From the NCBI RefSeq assembly GCF_002355155.1, contig NZ_AP017369.1, positions 2,294,001-2,358,000 on the forward strand: a DNA stretch of 64,000 nucleotides, in the 5' to 3' direction. Positions 25,321 through 34,749 of the stretch are shown in pieces. Both the position numbers and the translations under genes were made by a program. The stretch is from Corynebacterium suranareeae (GTDB taxonomy: Bacteria > Actinomycetota > Actinomycetes > Mycobacteriales > Mycobacteriaceae). Within the stretch, counting starts at the first letter, position 1. Each line of letters opens with the position of its first letter. The notes beneath the pieces are model-generated. The model saw nothing but the letters and a program-made list of their open reading frames with translations, did not search any database and was not told where the DNA came from.

Positions 25321-27165
25321 CTAATCTGTCTTTTTAGCCCGAAGCTTTAAAAACGATGTTGCCGGTGCTGGTGGTTCAATTTCTTCAAACCAACCAGGCT
25401 CCATCCCATGATCGCTTAAATACTTCAAGGCACGCTCGATAGTAGAACGCTGCTGCTCCAATGCTTTCAAAATCGGCGATGAACTATCCGAAACATTTTT
25501 CAGCCTCGTGTGTTCCCGCACGATCTGGCGTTCGGCCTCTGCGAATTCTTCCCACACCTCATGAGTTCTATCTATCTCATGACGCTGCCATAAGATAGCC
25601 AAGCTCAGCTTTTGCACCACTCGTGCTTCGATCTCCTCAGTTGCATTTACTGAGCTCAACGCCCCAACCGTCAAGCTGCCACCGCCCACAGTTAGAAGTG
25701 TTCCCGCGGTAACCAAACCACCCATCATTCCACCAGGGCCAAACGCTGCGAGTGCCGAAGTAATCGTCGCTGCTCCCGCTACAGCAGGTGCAGCCGCCAT
25801 CGCTAAACCGCCTGTTGCTGCAGTTAGTGCTGCAGCGCCCACACCAAATGCTCCCCACCTACGCCAGTTATTCTTCGTACTTCCAGAAACCACCCCCACA
25901 GCTGTTTGCAGAGCATCGAAAATATCCGCTCCTACTGTGGAACCCAATTGGGTTTCCGCGGTGAAATCGCGCAATGCTTCCCTTTGCACCTTTTCTGGGA
26001 CTTCAATTTCAAACGGCAACAACAGATTCTGGCCCACGATCTCGATAAGCCGTTCAAATGCCTGTTCCTTAGCCATAAATGGACTTAGACCTGGTACAGG
26101 CACTGCTACGTCTGCATCGCCGTTATCAAAATCTAAACGTGCAATTTCCTGCGGAATCGGACGCCCATCTTTGGCATTTTTAGTTTTGATCTCTTCAATC
26201 AGACGATCTTGAGTTTCTCTCAGTGCGTACTCATACCGTGTGGCTTCATCCCCTTTAAGCCTTTGTAAAACAAGGAAACAATAACGCAACGCCTGCAGAA
26301 CGAAAATCTCTGCATCATTCAACGGGATCTGAAGATTCTTCTCCGCGAGCACTATTTCTTTGCTGCGCGATCCAAAAAGCCCAAACCCAATTGCTTCTGC
26401 TACTGCATCATTAGCACAGTATTCCCGTGAAGAATGTCCAGGTCCTGGAACCAACGATGTTTTTACACGGAAATCCAACACCCACGGAACAGCCACAGAA
26501 ACTCCACGTTTTGCCGCCACAGGATCTGAACCACTCCAAAAGTTCACCCACCATGCCACATTGCTTAACGGCGTACGCAGCAGCTTAAACAAATCATCTA
26601 CATTGAACTGCCCATTAGCCAAGGGACTACCGATGGTGACAAAGCCTTTCACCTTGAGCTCAGGCGGTAAACGCCTCAGTAAATCTGCAGCAATCACCGA
26701 CCCAAGACTATGCCCCAACAACACAATCTCGCCCTGTTCTGGGAGCTGCTCCAAAATACGACGATGCACTTGAGCTCTGATCTGCTGATTGTTTAAGAAA
26801 TTCCTAGCCTGGGCAAACAACGGTAACTCCACGCTTCGAGATACCACCGCTTCAGGAAACGCACCACCTGCTCCCCTATTGTGCCTGCCCAACCTGGTTT
26901 CCATCGCAGCTGTTCGACGTTCAAACTCAAGTAACTCCACACCATGCAACGTCATGTGTTTTTGTACCGGTGGCACAGCATAACTGTGCTGTGCATCTGC
27001 GTTTTCCGAAAGCTCATCGGCATAAACAGGGTTTAACACTGTGACATCATCCAAGCTTGGGTATCCAATTCTGGCCAAGCCTTGAGAGAGATGATCTTTC
27101 CACTCTTGTTTCAGGTCTCCCCGACCCACCCCGTGCAAATAAACAAGAGTTGGTGCTGTTGTCAC
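25321..27165 (-). CDS. Serine-hydrolase-like protein with Gly/Ala-rich hydrophobic segment, 614 aa
   Basis: The N-terminal alpha/beta-hydrolase region opens APTLVYLHGVGRGDLKQEW, with an HGVG oxyanion-type loop. The nucleophile motif is IVLLGHSLGSVIAADLLRRL at about residues 150-170, followed by GFVTIGSPLANGQF, as in lipases. At about residues 440-520 two or three very hydrophobic Gly/Ala-rich segments follow (GAAALTAATGGLAMAAAPAV, then FGPGGMMGGLVTAGTLLTVG). A helical, charged C-terminus follows (AEAERQIVREHTRL). This combination recalls DUF726/TMCO4-type hydrolases, but I cannot confirm it. GTG start at 27165 with AGGGA close by; another GTG at 27183 is possible. Substrate and role are unknown; the membrane insertion region could suggest action on lipids. 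Confidence 0.82.
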   Translation of the reverse strand: MTTAPTLVYLHGVGRGDLKQEWKDHLSQGLARIGYPSLDDVTVLNPVYADELSENADAQHSYAVPPVQKHMTLHGVELLEFERRTAAMETRLGRHNRGAGGAFPEAVVSRSVELPLFAQARNFLNNQQIRAQVHRRILEQLPEQGEIVLLGHSLGSVIAADLLRRLPPELKVKGFVTIGSPLANGQFNVDDLFKLLRTPLSNVAWWVNFWSGSDPVAAKRGVSVAVPWVLDFRVKTSLVPGPGHSSREYCANDAVAEAIGFGLFGSRSKEIVLAEKNLQIPLNDAEIFVLQALRYCFLVLQRLKGDEATRYEYALRETQDRLIEEIKTKNAKDGRPIPQEIARLDFDNGDADVAVPVPGLSPFMAKEQAFERLIEIVGQNLLLPFEIEVPEKVQREALRDFTAETQLGSTVGADIFDALQTAVGVVSGSTKNNWRRWGAFGVGAAALTAATGGLAMAAAPAVAGAATITSALAAFGPGGMMGGLVTAGTLLTVGGGSLTVGALSSVNATEEIEARVVQKLSLAILWQRHEIDRTHEVWEEFAEAERQIVREHTRLKNVSDSSSPILKALEQQRSTIERALKYLSDHGMEPGWFEEIEPPAPATSFLKLRAKKTD

Positions 27166-27250
27166 AGTATCCCTACTTTCCACCGTTCGAGTTAATGCTT
27201 AATCAACGGTTAACAGGGTCTTTTAGTTCCGTTCGGAATCACTGCTGCGT

Positions 27251-28132
27251 TTAAGAAAAGTGGGTTGTGCCCTTATAACTTTCGTCCCGGAAGCTCAACA
27301 GAGCATCCACAAACGATTGCTCCATCTCAGTTGATGTCCTTCCCTCCTTGGTTAACAGCAGTGCCTTCCGTTTGGCCCATGATTGCTCTATAACGTGCAC
27401 GTTCTTTGGGCGCGCACCTAATCTTCTTGCAGTTCCATGTGGAAGAATCGCAGCTCCTGCACCAGTGCTCACCACCGCATACACTGCACTCAACGTGGGC
27501 AAACGAACACGATAATTAGGAGTATGTCCACGCTGATTAAGGTGGCCATCAATATAGGACTGAAGCGGGATTTCTGCTGATAAGCCAATCATCGGACCTT
27601 GCAAAGCTGCTTCTAAAGTTTTAGCTGTAGCACTGACTATAACCAGCGGATCTGCCCAAAGCGGGTGCGATTTTAGACCTGTGTGAGATTCCAAGACAGA
27701 AACAACTCCTAAATCAGCCACGCCTTCGCGGACTTGTCGCGCAACCTCACTGCTAGGTTTCTCTTCCAAATCAACGTTGAGCTCCGGATACTTAGTAAGT
27801 GTTGCTGCAAGAAACTCTGTCAATGAATCCACCGCTGAAGTATTAGTCACCAATTTGATGCGCATTTGTTGATGTCCTTGAAACGCATCAGTAAGAAGAT
27901 CTGCTTGTTCTAAAAGTTTCCGGCTTTGGGCCACAATTGCTCCACTGGTGTCAGTCGGAAGCACTCCGCTCCGCGTTCTGTGCAGAAGGTTCACCCCAAA
28001 CCTCTTCTCCAACGCGGTAATCCTGGAACTGGCGGCCGATAGAGAAAGGCCCACTGCCTGGGCACCGTCTGTAATCGACCCTCCATCGATGGTGGCAATC
28101 AGCAGTTCGATGTCTCGCAGGTCGATTCTCAC
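27251..28132 (-). CDS. LysR-family transcriptional regulator, 293 aa
   Basis: The N-terminal winged helix-turn-helix (LRDIELLIATIDGGSITDGA, then AASSRITALEKRFGVNLLHR) is typical of LysR regulators. The C-terminal periplasmic-binding-like effector domain spans about residues 85-290 (KLVTNTSAVDSLTEFLAATL, GVADLGVVSVLESHTGLKSH). I chose the GTG at 28132 because GAAAGG lies eight bases upstream; a TTG at 28150 is also in frame. It is divergent from the TSUP permease, the usual arrangement for a regulator and its target. The effector is unknown. Confidence 0.93.
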   Translation of the reverse strand: MRIDLRDIELLIATIDGGSITDGAQAVGLSLSAASSRITALEKRFGVNLLHRTRSGVLPTDTSGAIVAQSRKLLEQADLLTDAFQGHQQMRIKLVTNTSAVDSLTEFLAATLTKYPELNVDLEEKPSSEVARQVREGVADLGVVSVLESHTGLKSHPLWADPLVIVSATAKTLEAALQGPMIGLSAEIPLQSYIDGHLNQRGHTPNYRVRLPTLSAVYAVVSTGAGAAILPHGTARRLGARPKNVHVIEQSWAKRKALLLTKEGRTSTEMEQSFVDALLSFRDESYKGTTHFS

Positions 28133-28249
28133 TTGACGCACCTTTCGCAATTTCGAAGTTAGCTTCTAATTTTAGCAAGCGAAGCGGTCGATGTTGCTGA
28201 CAGAATTTCCCCTAGCAACTTTTTTCTAAGGCTTTGGAGGAAAATCAAT
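28133..28249. promoter_or_regulatory. LysR / permease intergenic region
   Basis: Contains the short dyad GAAGTTAGCTTC (28155-28166) in an A/T-rich setting, a plausible but weak LysR-type binding site, and the ribosome binding site TTGGAGGA before the permease ATG. Confidence 0.35.
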
Positions 28250-29056
28250 ATGCCAGTGGATTGGTCACAAATTGTAGAACTAGGTGCCATCTTTACTGCT
28301 GGTTTCCTCGCCGGAGGCATCAACGTCATTGTCGGAGCAGGAACTTTAGTATCTTTTCCCATTCTCGTCTTCCTTGGTTTCCCACCTATGACTGCGACCA
28401 TTGCCAACACCATTGGCATCGTTCCTGGAAGTATCTCAGGAGTTCTTGCCTATAGAAATGAGTTATACGCTCAGAGAAAAACAATTAGGTTTCTCCTACC
28501 GGCATCTATCATCGGCGGAATTACAGGTGCATCGTTGCTGCTGCATTTTTCTGCGGATGTTTTTACAGCTGTGATTCCCTGGCTGATCGGAATCGGTACT
28601 GCATTGGTTATGGCAGGCCCTGCTATTAAAAAACGTGTTGTGAAAACTCCAGCCGACGCATCTCCCTCATTTAAAGGTCTACCGTTTCCAAGCCGAATCG
28701 CTTTCATCACCTCGATACTTGGAGCTCTCCTTTTGGGTACGTATGGAGGCTACTTCAGTGCTGCTCAGTGAATTCTCCTCATCGCATTACTAGGCATCAC
28801 GTCAACCCTGCACATGCAAGAACTCAACGCAATTAAAAATCTCACAGTTGCAGCAGTCAATCTCATCGCAGCAGGTGTGTTTATCGTCGTTTCTCCCGAG
28901 TTGATCTCATGGTCGACTGTTTTAACAATTGCTGTTGGGTCAGCTCTGGGTGGATACATCGGCGGACGGTACGCCCGCCGGCTTAGTCCCGGTATGTTTA
29001 GAGCATTTGTCGCCATTGTGGGAATTGCTACTGTTGTTGCATTAACGCTTAAATAG
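28250..29056 (+). pseudogene. TSUP (TauE/SafE) family permease, interrupted by in-frame TGA
   Basis: Membrane permease of the family that exports sulfite, sulfoacetate and related organic anions. The first part (174 codons) shows the family start GAIFTAGFLAGGINVIVGAG with FLGFPPMTATIANTIGIVPG, and ends GTYGGYFSAAQ. A TGA (28769-28771) follows, and the same frame continues ILLIALLGITSTLHMQELNA through YIGGRYARRLSPGMFRAFVA to the normal end at 29056. Homologues have a Gly after AAQ, so GGA to TGA is the likely change. There is no frameshift or length loss, so this is one nonsense mutation, a recent inactivation or a sequencing error. No ribosome binding site supports restart. Confidence 0.88.
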
Positions 29057-29814
29057 GCCAATTTTGCCACATTGTGCCAACTAGGAAATCACTGATTATC
29101 GGATACCAGGTGTTCGCTCATCTCTTCCTTAGCTTTCTAACGACGACCTAGTGGTTACCTTGCCAAATCCGAGATAAAAAGTGCGAAGAAAATCCATAGC
29201 CACTAATCAACTACCTCCACCTTGCAAGAGGAATTGAGTAGCAAACTTCAGGAAATCACAATTCATAGATAGGCTTATTCTCTTTACACGATCAACTACA
29301 TCGCGGCCCGAAGAGCACCAGCACCCAATGCAACCGCCAACCTGGTCAAAGGCTCTCACATCTAGCCTCACCAGTATTCGAACATTCTGTGATCCTAGTG
29401 CGACCCAAATCATCGAAAGACCCACCAAAATCATTTTGAGTTTCAGAAAATTAAAGCGTGAATACAACCCTTCTTCGCAATCGGATCAAATATTATTCAC
29501 TACGGTCTGAAGCTAATGATTTCGAAATTTGCATACTTACTCCTAAATGCAACTCGTTCAGCCCACACATTTACCCATGTAATACGCAAGAATCCAGCAC
29601 GTAACCCAAGGAAGTCCCTAAGAAACGACCACCAACCGGGGAATAATGTTCACATTACGAACAGGTGTACGTAGTCACTTATTTATGTAACATGTCTCAA
29701 AGTTGAATCAAATGAGATGTAAATCACTAGCCGTAAAGGCTTGGCGTATGCACTTTAAACGTTCAACATCAAAATGCTCTTAGCTCTTACCACTCCCACA
29801 GGAAGTAATTCTAC
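29057..29814. other. 758-base gap upstream of the tannase-like gene
   Basis: No gene is supported. Short frames on both strands lack ribosome binding sites and family resemblance. The rightmost 150 bases are A/T-richer and presumably hold the promoter of the esterase gene. Local composition is unremarkable. Confidence 0.5.
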
Positions 29815-31716
29815 GTGTATCCCCATAAACCTCTACGAGCACTGCTTCGATCCACTATGGCTGCAGCAGTCGTTGCTGCAACGTTGTTAGTCGCGAGTTG
29901 CTCCACATCAACTGTTGAATCGCCATCTCCAATCTCATCTTCAACCTCCCCTGCCAGCATTGATAACCAAAAGTGTGAGAAATTAGTCGGTTTCACAATT
30001 GCCCCCGAAGCAATTGGATCCGCCGATATGCCCTCTGGCAAGGCAATTATCACTGAAGCCATAAGCATGTCCGCAGCTTCTGCAGGTACCACATCAGACG
30101 GGTCAGCTGTGGATAACCCCGGAAATTCCACCTCTATTAAAACTCCGGCTGTCCCTGACCATTGCCAAGTCACAGGAAGCATTGATCCTTTAACTAACGA
30201 GGCTCAACCGATAGGTTTTCGTCTCAGTCTTCCACTCGAATGGAATGGTAACGCTATTCAATTGGGTGGCGGTGGATTCAACGGCACGTTCCGTGACACT
30301 GCAGGGTATATCTCCGGACAGCATTCCACGGGTAGCACCCTCACCCCTTTAATGCGCGGATACGCAACCATCAATACGGACTCAGGACACGCCATTGCCA
30401 ACAGCCCAAGCAGCACATCTTCATCACCAACATCCCAGGCAGATGCGACCTTCGATTTTGCTCTTAATGACGAAATGTTCCAGAACTTCGCTACAGATGC
30501 ATATAAAAAAGCAAAAGATGCGAGTGCAGCGGTAATTGAAGAGTTCTACTCACATCCAGCGGAAAAGTGGATGTGGTTCGGCAGCTCCGAGGGTGGACGT
30601 GAAGGAATGCTGATGGCGCAACAGTTCCCGGATGATTTCGACGGAATATTTGCCCAAAACCCAGTAATTGGCTGGTCAGGACTTTTCACAAACTTTATTA
30701 ACACCGTCCAAGCTGTAGAGAAAAATGATAAAGCAGGTGCATTCGATAAAGGGGATATTCTTCTTGTTGCCCAAAAAACCACTGAAACATGTGATGAGCT
30801 TGATGGAATCGAAGACGGAGTAGTAAGCAACTATCTCGCCTGTAACGATGCAATGACACCAGTGCTCGATGAACTTCGCTGCACTGATGATTCTCAACAA
30901 AATTGTTTGTCTGACGATCAAATGAATGTCTTGAGTGTTGTGTTTACCGAAACTGAATTGACCCCAGACCTACCAAGTGGAATGCAGAGCTATCCGGCAT
31001 TCTTATTTGGAGGTGAAATGTGGTCACTTGCAGATAAGATTGGCGACGACCCAAGTCTTTCTTATGGAGATAAAGACTACGCCAACTATCTTAAATATGG
31101 TGTCGGAGCAGGAAAATTTGTTTTCTCTGATGATTCCAACGTCGATGTTGTCAATGATTTAGACCTTAATAAAATACCTAACGAAGTGGCCAGAGTATCT
31201 TCACAGATGGATACTCTCAATCCAGATCTGAGCGAATTTGAGGCCAATGGAGGCAAGCTAATTCTTCACGAATGCACAAGCGACTTCGCCCAGAGCCCAG
31301 CAATGGGGATGAACTACTATGAAAGTGTTCAAGACACTGTTGGATCTGACAACATTGATAACTTCTTCCGCTTCTTCGTTTCTCCAGGATTGGACCACGG
31401 CTGCGGAGGAACTATAGATCCTGACTCTATTGACGAAAATGGGACAACAACCTTGGGCGCTCAAACCAGCGATGGGACGAAAAACGGAGTTCCACGAAAT
31501 GCAGACTGGGTCACCATACTTGAGGATTGGGTATTGAATGGAGAGGAACCCGGAACTGAGATAGTAGTCACCGCAAATTCTCCGGCAGATCCATTCGAGG
31601 TTCTCGCAAGTCGCCCAATCTGTGCATACCCCGCCTACCCTCATTACGAGCAAGGTGACGCTAGTAAGGCGGAATCTTATTTCTGCCGAGTGGGTAAGAA
31701 TTCAATCCGTGGTTAG
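29815..31716 (+). CDS. Tannase / feruloyl esterase-family lipoprotein, 633 aa
   Basis: Probably hydrolyses aromatic esters outside the cell. The N-terminal lipoprotein signal ends in the lipobox VASC (Cys about residue 29), followed by a Ser/Thr/Pro linker. The catalytic domain shows LPLEWNGNAIQLGGGGFNGT, then the nucleophile GSSEGGREGMLMAQQFPDDF (Ser about residue 259). Near the end it has FEANGGKLILHECTSDFAQS with the Asp, and FVSPGLDHGCGG with the His. Classical family members link Ser and His by a Cys pair (CS-D-HC); here the neighbours are Ser and Gly, so that disulfide is missing. GTG start at 29815. Followed 97 bases later by a hairpin. Confidence 0.87.
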   Translation: MYPHKPLRALLRSTMAAAVVAATLLVASCSTSTVESPSPISSSTSPASIDNQKCEKLVGFTIAPEAIGSADMPSGKAIITEAISMSAASAGTTSDGSAVDNPGNSTSIKTPAVPDHCQVTGSIDPLTNEAQPIGFRLSLPLEWNGNAIQLGGGGFNGTFRDTAGYISGQHSTGSTLTPLMRGYATINTDSGHAIANSPSSTSSSPTSQADATFDFALNDEMFQNFATDAYKKAKDASAAVIEEFYSHPAEKWMWFGSSEGGREGMLMAQQFPDDFDGIFAQNPVIGWSGLFTNFINTVQAVEKNDKAGAFDKGDILLVAQKTTETCDELDGIEDGVVSNYLACNDAMTPVLDELRCTDDSQQNCLSDDQMNVLSVVFTETELTPDLPSGMQSYPAFLFGGEMWSLADKIGDDPSLSYGDKDYANYLKYGVGAGKFVFSDDSNVDVVNDLDLNKIPNEVARVSSQMDTLNPDLSEFEANGGKLILHECTSDFAQSPAMGMNYYESVQDTVGSDNIDNFFRFFVSPGLDHGCGGTIDPDSIDENGTTTLGAQTSDGTKNGVPRNADWVTILEDWVLNGEEPGTEIVVTANSPADPFEVLASRPICAYPAYPHYEQGDASKAESYFCRVGKNSIRG

Positions 31717-32078
31717 TACTGTTTATCGCCAAGCATAATAGAAAAATTTGACCAGAAGTCAAAACAACAGTTTGACCGAACATTCAGGAATCCCAAGCGT
31801 AGTAGCTATTGTGCCGATCCAAGTTCTCAAGAACTTGGATCGGCGCTCCAACTTGGAATCTCATTTTGTGCAGTACCTTAACACTGTGTCATGTCGCACG
31901 TTTGTACTCAATCAAGAATGAAAGAAAGATTCACACTTGCTATATCTATAATGACCCACGTGCGCCTCGGAGATTACAAAGCCCAACACCATTAAAGTGC
32001 ACTGGTAATTTACTCCAAGTAGAGCAAGCTAAGTAAAGGCACCATCAATAAGTCAAGAATTTTTCAATCCAGAACACC
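31717..32078. other. 362-base gap between convergent genes
   Basis: Holds a weak TTTGAC/GTCAAA hairpin (31747-31763) and a strong perfect hairpin (31813-31844). Nothing else is recognised. Confidence 0.5.
31813..31844. terminator. Perfect hairpin after the tannase-like gene
   Basis: Arms GCCGATCCAAGTTCT and AGAACTTGGATCGGC, 15 bases each, separated by two bases. It is very stable but has no T-run on either side, so it may be a factor-dependent terminator, an mRNA end protector, or a binding site. Confidence 0.55.
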
Positions 32079-33083
32079 TTAATCGATCATCGCCACTATC
32101 GAACCGACAGCTCTCCGCGAGATTAACCGTGCATATCCTTCCTCGAAGTTAGCCAACGTAACCGTCGAATCAATTCGTGGCTTTAAAAGCCCACGTTCTG
32201 CTAAATCAGCAATGGCAGCAAGCCCCTCACTTACCCAGGATTCAGACTCATCATTTACTGAATAGCCTAAGATCCGCTTGTCGCCGGCGATAAGGTCAAG
32301 AAGATCAACCTGAGGAGTATTACCTGCAGTAAATCCAATGGACACCAGCGTTCCTTGACGGCTAAGGCTTCGCTGAAGTTCAGGAAATAATGGTCCACCA
32401 ACCGGGTCTAGCACAAGTGTGACACCCAAACTGTCCGTAAGTTCACTGACTTTTTCCACAACGTTGTCCGTTGATAAATCAATGGTGATAATCCCGCTGT
32501 CGCGTAAGTACTCGGCTTTCTTTTCAGTTGACACAACTGCAATGGGCTTTGCTCCAAGTGCGCTTACAGTTTGCACAAGCGCATTACCTACGCCTCCTGT
32601 TGCGCCAGTAATAAGCACATTTTGTCCTGCGCTTACACCTCCAGCCCGCTGAATAGCGCCATATGCAGTCAGGAAGTTTATCCCGAACGCTCCCGCCTCT
32701 GACCATTTGAGATTGGCGGAAATTGGGGTGACAAGACCGTCTGGAATCAGGGCGTATTCAGCAAACATTCCATCTTCGGTAATCCCAAACGTATTGCCAC
32801 CAATTGCGCTTACCCGTGTTCCAGCGGGATACCGCTCACTTGTCACGATAGTGCCGGCACCATCGTTACCTTGGATTAATGGCACTGGAGTATGCCCAAA
32901 TCCACCTTTGCGGATCGTGTTGGATAGTTGATTAATGCTTGCGGCTTTTACACGAATTAGTGAATATCCTGGACGCCACTTTGGTACAGGAACGTCGGCA
33001 ATGTCCATTATTGGTTCACTACCTACTTCACGGGTGACAAGTGCGCGCATCAGTTCTGGAACGTTTTCTTGTACTTGGGTCAC
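32079..33083 (-). CDS. MDR-family NADPH:quinone reductase-like oxidoreductase, 334 aa
   Basis: Zinc-independent medium-chain dehydrogenase/reductase. The GroES-like part has KWRPGYSLIRVKAASINQLS and LIQGNDGAGTIV, where the zinc-enzyme GHE motif is absent. The Rossmann part has NVLITGATGGVGNALVQTVS for NADPH and VTLVLDPVGGPLFPELQRSL, typical of quinone reductases and alkenal reductases. GTG start at 33083 overlaps the stop of the upstream reductase by four bases (GTGA), so the two are coupled. Reduction of quinones or unsaturated carbonyls is the family role; the substrate here is unknown. Confidence 0.9.
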   Translation of the reverse strand: MTQVQENVPELMRALVTREVGSEPIMDIADVPVPKWRPGYSLIRVKAASINQLSNTIRKGGFGHTPVPLIQGNDGAGTIVTSERYPAGTRVSAIGGNTFGITEDGMFAEYALIPDGLVTPISANLKWSEAGAFGINFLTAYGAIQRAGGVSAGQNVLITGATGGVGNALVQTVSALGAKPIAVVSTEKKAEYLRDSGIITIDLSTDNVVEKVSELTDSLGVTLVLDPVGGPLFPELQRSLSRQGTLVSIGFTAGNTPQVDLLDLIAGDKRILGYSVNDESESWVSEGLAAIADLAERGLLKPRIDSTVTLANFEEGYARLISRRAVGSIVAMID

Positions 33084-33793
33084 TGGTCGCGGTATCGCTT
33101 TGCTTCAGCTAGTCGAGCTGAAAGGAGATCTCGGTTGACTGGCTTTCCCTCGCCTGGATCAAAATTCCCATCCAGAGTTGGGCGAGCGTCTGGGTTGCCG
33201 AAATACGGCACGCTATGCGCTGCGGTGTCACGCTGGAATCTCCAACCTTCAGACAAAGGCGCAGCATCAAGTGCGTCATAGCCGATGGCATTAAGGAATT
33301 CAGTAACCTTTTGCTTTGCTTCCTTGTCATCACCTGCAATAGCAAGGACGGATCGATCGGGATCTCCCGCTGGACGGTTTAAAGATCCAAGGTGCAGGTA
33401 GAAAATATTAGAAAATGCCTTGACTACCTTTGACTCTGGCAAGTGAGCCTGAAGGAGCTCACTGGTTGTTGTGGACTCATCATCTAGCTCAGGAATCTGT
33501 TCATCTCGATCTGGGTAGTAATTGTTCGTATCAATGACAACTTTCCCCTTTAGCGGTTCAACTGGAACAGTCTTGTACGCATGAAGCGGCATCGTAACGA
33601 TAACGATATCACCCGCGGTTGCTGCTTCCTCGGGAGTGCCTGCACGGGCTCGGTCACCTAGTTCATCAACCAAGTCTGTAAGTGTGTCTGGGCCCCGGCA
33701 GTTACTCAGCACCACGTCATATCCTGCGGCTACAGCCAGGCGTGCAAGGGTGCTACCAATTAGGCCAGCTCCGATTAATCCAATTGTGGTCAT
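33080..33793 (-). CDS. F420-type NADP-binding reductase, paralogue 1, 237 aa
   Basis: Belongs to the F420_oxidored/NADP-reductase fold family. N-terminal MTTIGLIGAGLIGSTLARLA has the GxGxxG dinucleotide motif, followed by YDVVLSNCRGPDTLTDLVDE. In the middle are TMPLHAYKTVPVEPLKGKVV and IDTNNYYPDRDEQIPELDDE. Despite the name, corynebacteria lack F420, so NADP(H) is the likely cofactor. The start at 33793 is set by AGGAAAGG eight bases upstream, which removes 12 residues from the longest frame. About half its residues seem shared with the protein at 35020, so the two are paralogues on either side of the arginase-family gene. Confidence 0.88.
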   Translation of the reverse strand: MTTIGLIGAGLIGSTLARLAVAAGYDVVLSNCRGPDTLTDLVDELGDRARAGTPEEAATAGDIVIVTMPLHAYKTVPVEPLKGKVVIDTNNYYPDRDEQIPELDDESTTTSELLQAHLPESKVVKAFSNIFYLHLGSLNRPAGDPDRSVLAIAGDDKEAKQKVTEFLNAIGYDALDAAPLSEGWRFQRDTAAHSVPYFGNPDARPTLDGNFDPGEGKPVNRDLLSARLAEAKRYRDQ

Positions 33794-33828
33794 GATAATG
33801 CCTTTCCTATTTCTTAATGGCTTCAGCA

Positions 33829-34749
33829 TTAATTGCGTTGTGAGTCAGGGTTGACATTTGGGATCAACGGCAATCCCTCGAGTAGTCCTTGGAGTGCAAG
33901 TACATCGCGAGGGATAAACTCAGCGATGGTCAGGCCCACGACGTCAGCTTCCTGAGATAAATCGGCAATGATTCATTGCACCTGCGCCGTTGTCAATCCA
34001 CCTGGTACCTTGCCAAGCCCCAATGCTGCTTCATCGCTATCAACGGTGTCGACATCTAAGTGGATCGCGATCTTGGAGGCACCGGTGGATTTCAGCCAAT
34101 CGACTAATCCCTGGGTAGAATCACGTAGATCGTCTGGGCTAAATGCTCGTATCCCCCATTTATCAACATTGACGTATGCATCTTCTTCCCACGCATGAAG
34201 CCCAGCTATAGCAACTCTCGATGAATCAACAGTTGCCGGCAGAGTTGCCGTAATTTCTTGATCACCGTGCCCGATAAGCGTACTAAGTGCCATCGCATGA
34301 TATCCGTTGTAGTTAGTCTCTGTGGTATCTGAATCTGGGTGAGAATCGATCCAAATAACGGCGAGGTCATCACCATACTTCGCTGCTAATTGCGAAAATG
34401 GGGCAACACTGACAGAGCACTCACCTCCAAGGGTAAGCACTCGCTCAGCGTCATGTTTATCCAGTGCTTTAAGCGCGTTTCCTAAGGATTCAAACACAGT
34501 TGAGCGTGATTCAATGCCTCCCATTACTCCCTCATCATCAACGTCTGGCACTGAAACAACCTCAGTTGGGCCAGCATGCGGAGGAAGGATTGCATCTAGT
34601 ATTTTTGCCCCTGTTTCATATCCACGTCGAGCAAAAGAATATGAATACTCAGGTAGAAGTACAGAGATATTGTCTCGGCCTGCACCTTGCCATTGCGGCC
34701 AGACAAGCCTCAGAGTACGGGAGTTATCGACCTTTGAAAAAGGGTGCAT
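33829..34749 (-). pseudogene. Arginase/agmatinase-family gene, interrupted by in-frame TGA
   Basis: Ureohydrolase fold. Metal-site motifs are LTLGGECSVSVAPFSQLAAK, AVIWIDSHPDSDT and HLDVDTVDSDEAALGLGKVP. The canonical GGDH is GGEC, so one metal ligand is a Cys or missing, as in an atypical actinobacterial subgroup. After GGLTTAQVQ a TGA (33973-33975) ends the frame at 258 codons, but the same frame goes on IIADLSQEADVVGLTIAEFI through PRDVLALQGLLEGLPLIPNV to a TAA at 33829. That is the normal arginase C-terminus, so a CGA-to-TGA nonsense change (or sequencing error) is likely. The truncated product would lack the last strand and helix. Confidence 0.87.

Noticed and set aside
29207..29467. 86-codon minus-strand frame in the 758-base gap
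   Set aside because: No ribosome binding site, odd Cys/Trp-rich composition and no recognised family.
28769..33975. TGA recoding (selenocysteine or readthrough) as an explanation for the two broken genes
   Set aside because: No SECIS-like hairpin or selenoprotein family is evident, the expected residues are Gly and Arg, and adjacent genes terminate with TGA.
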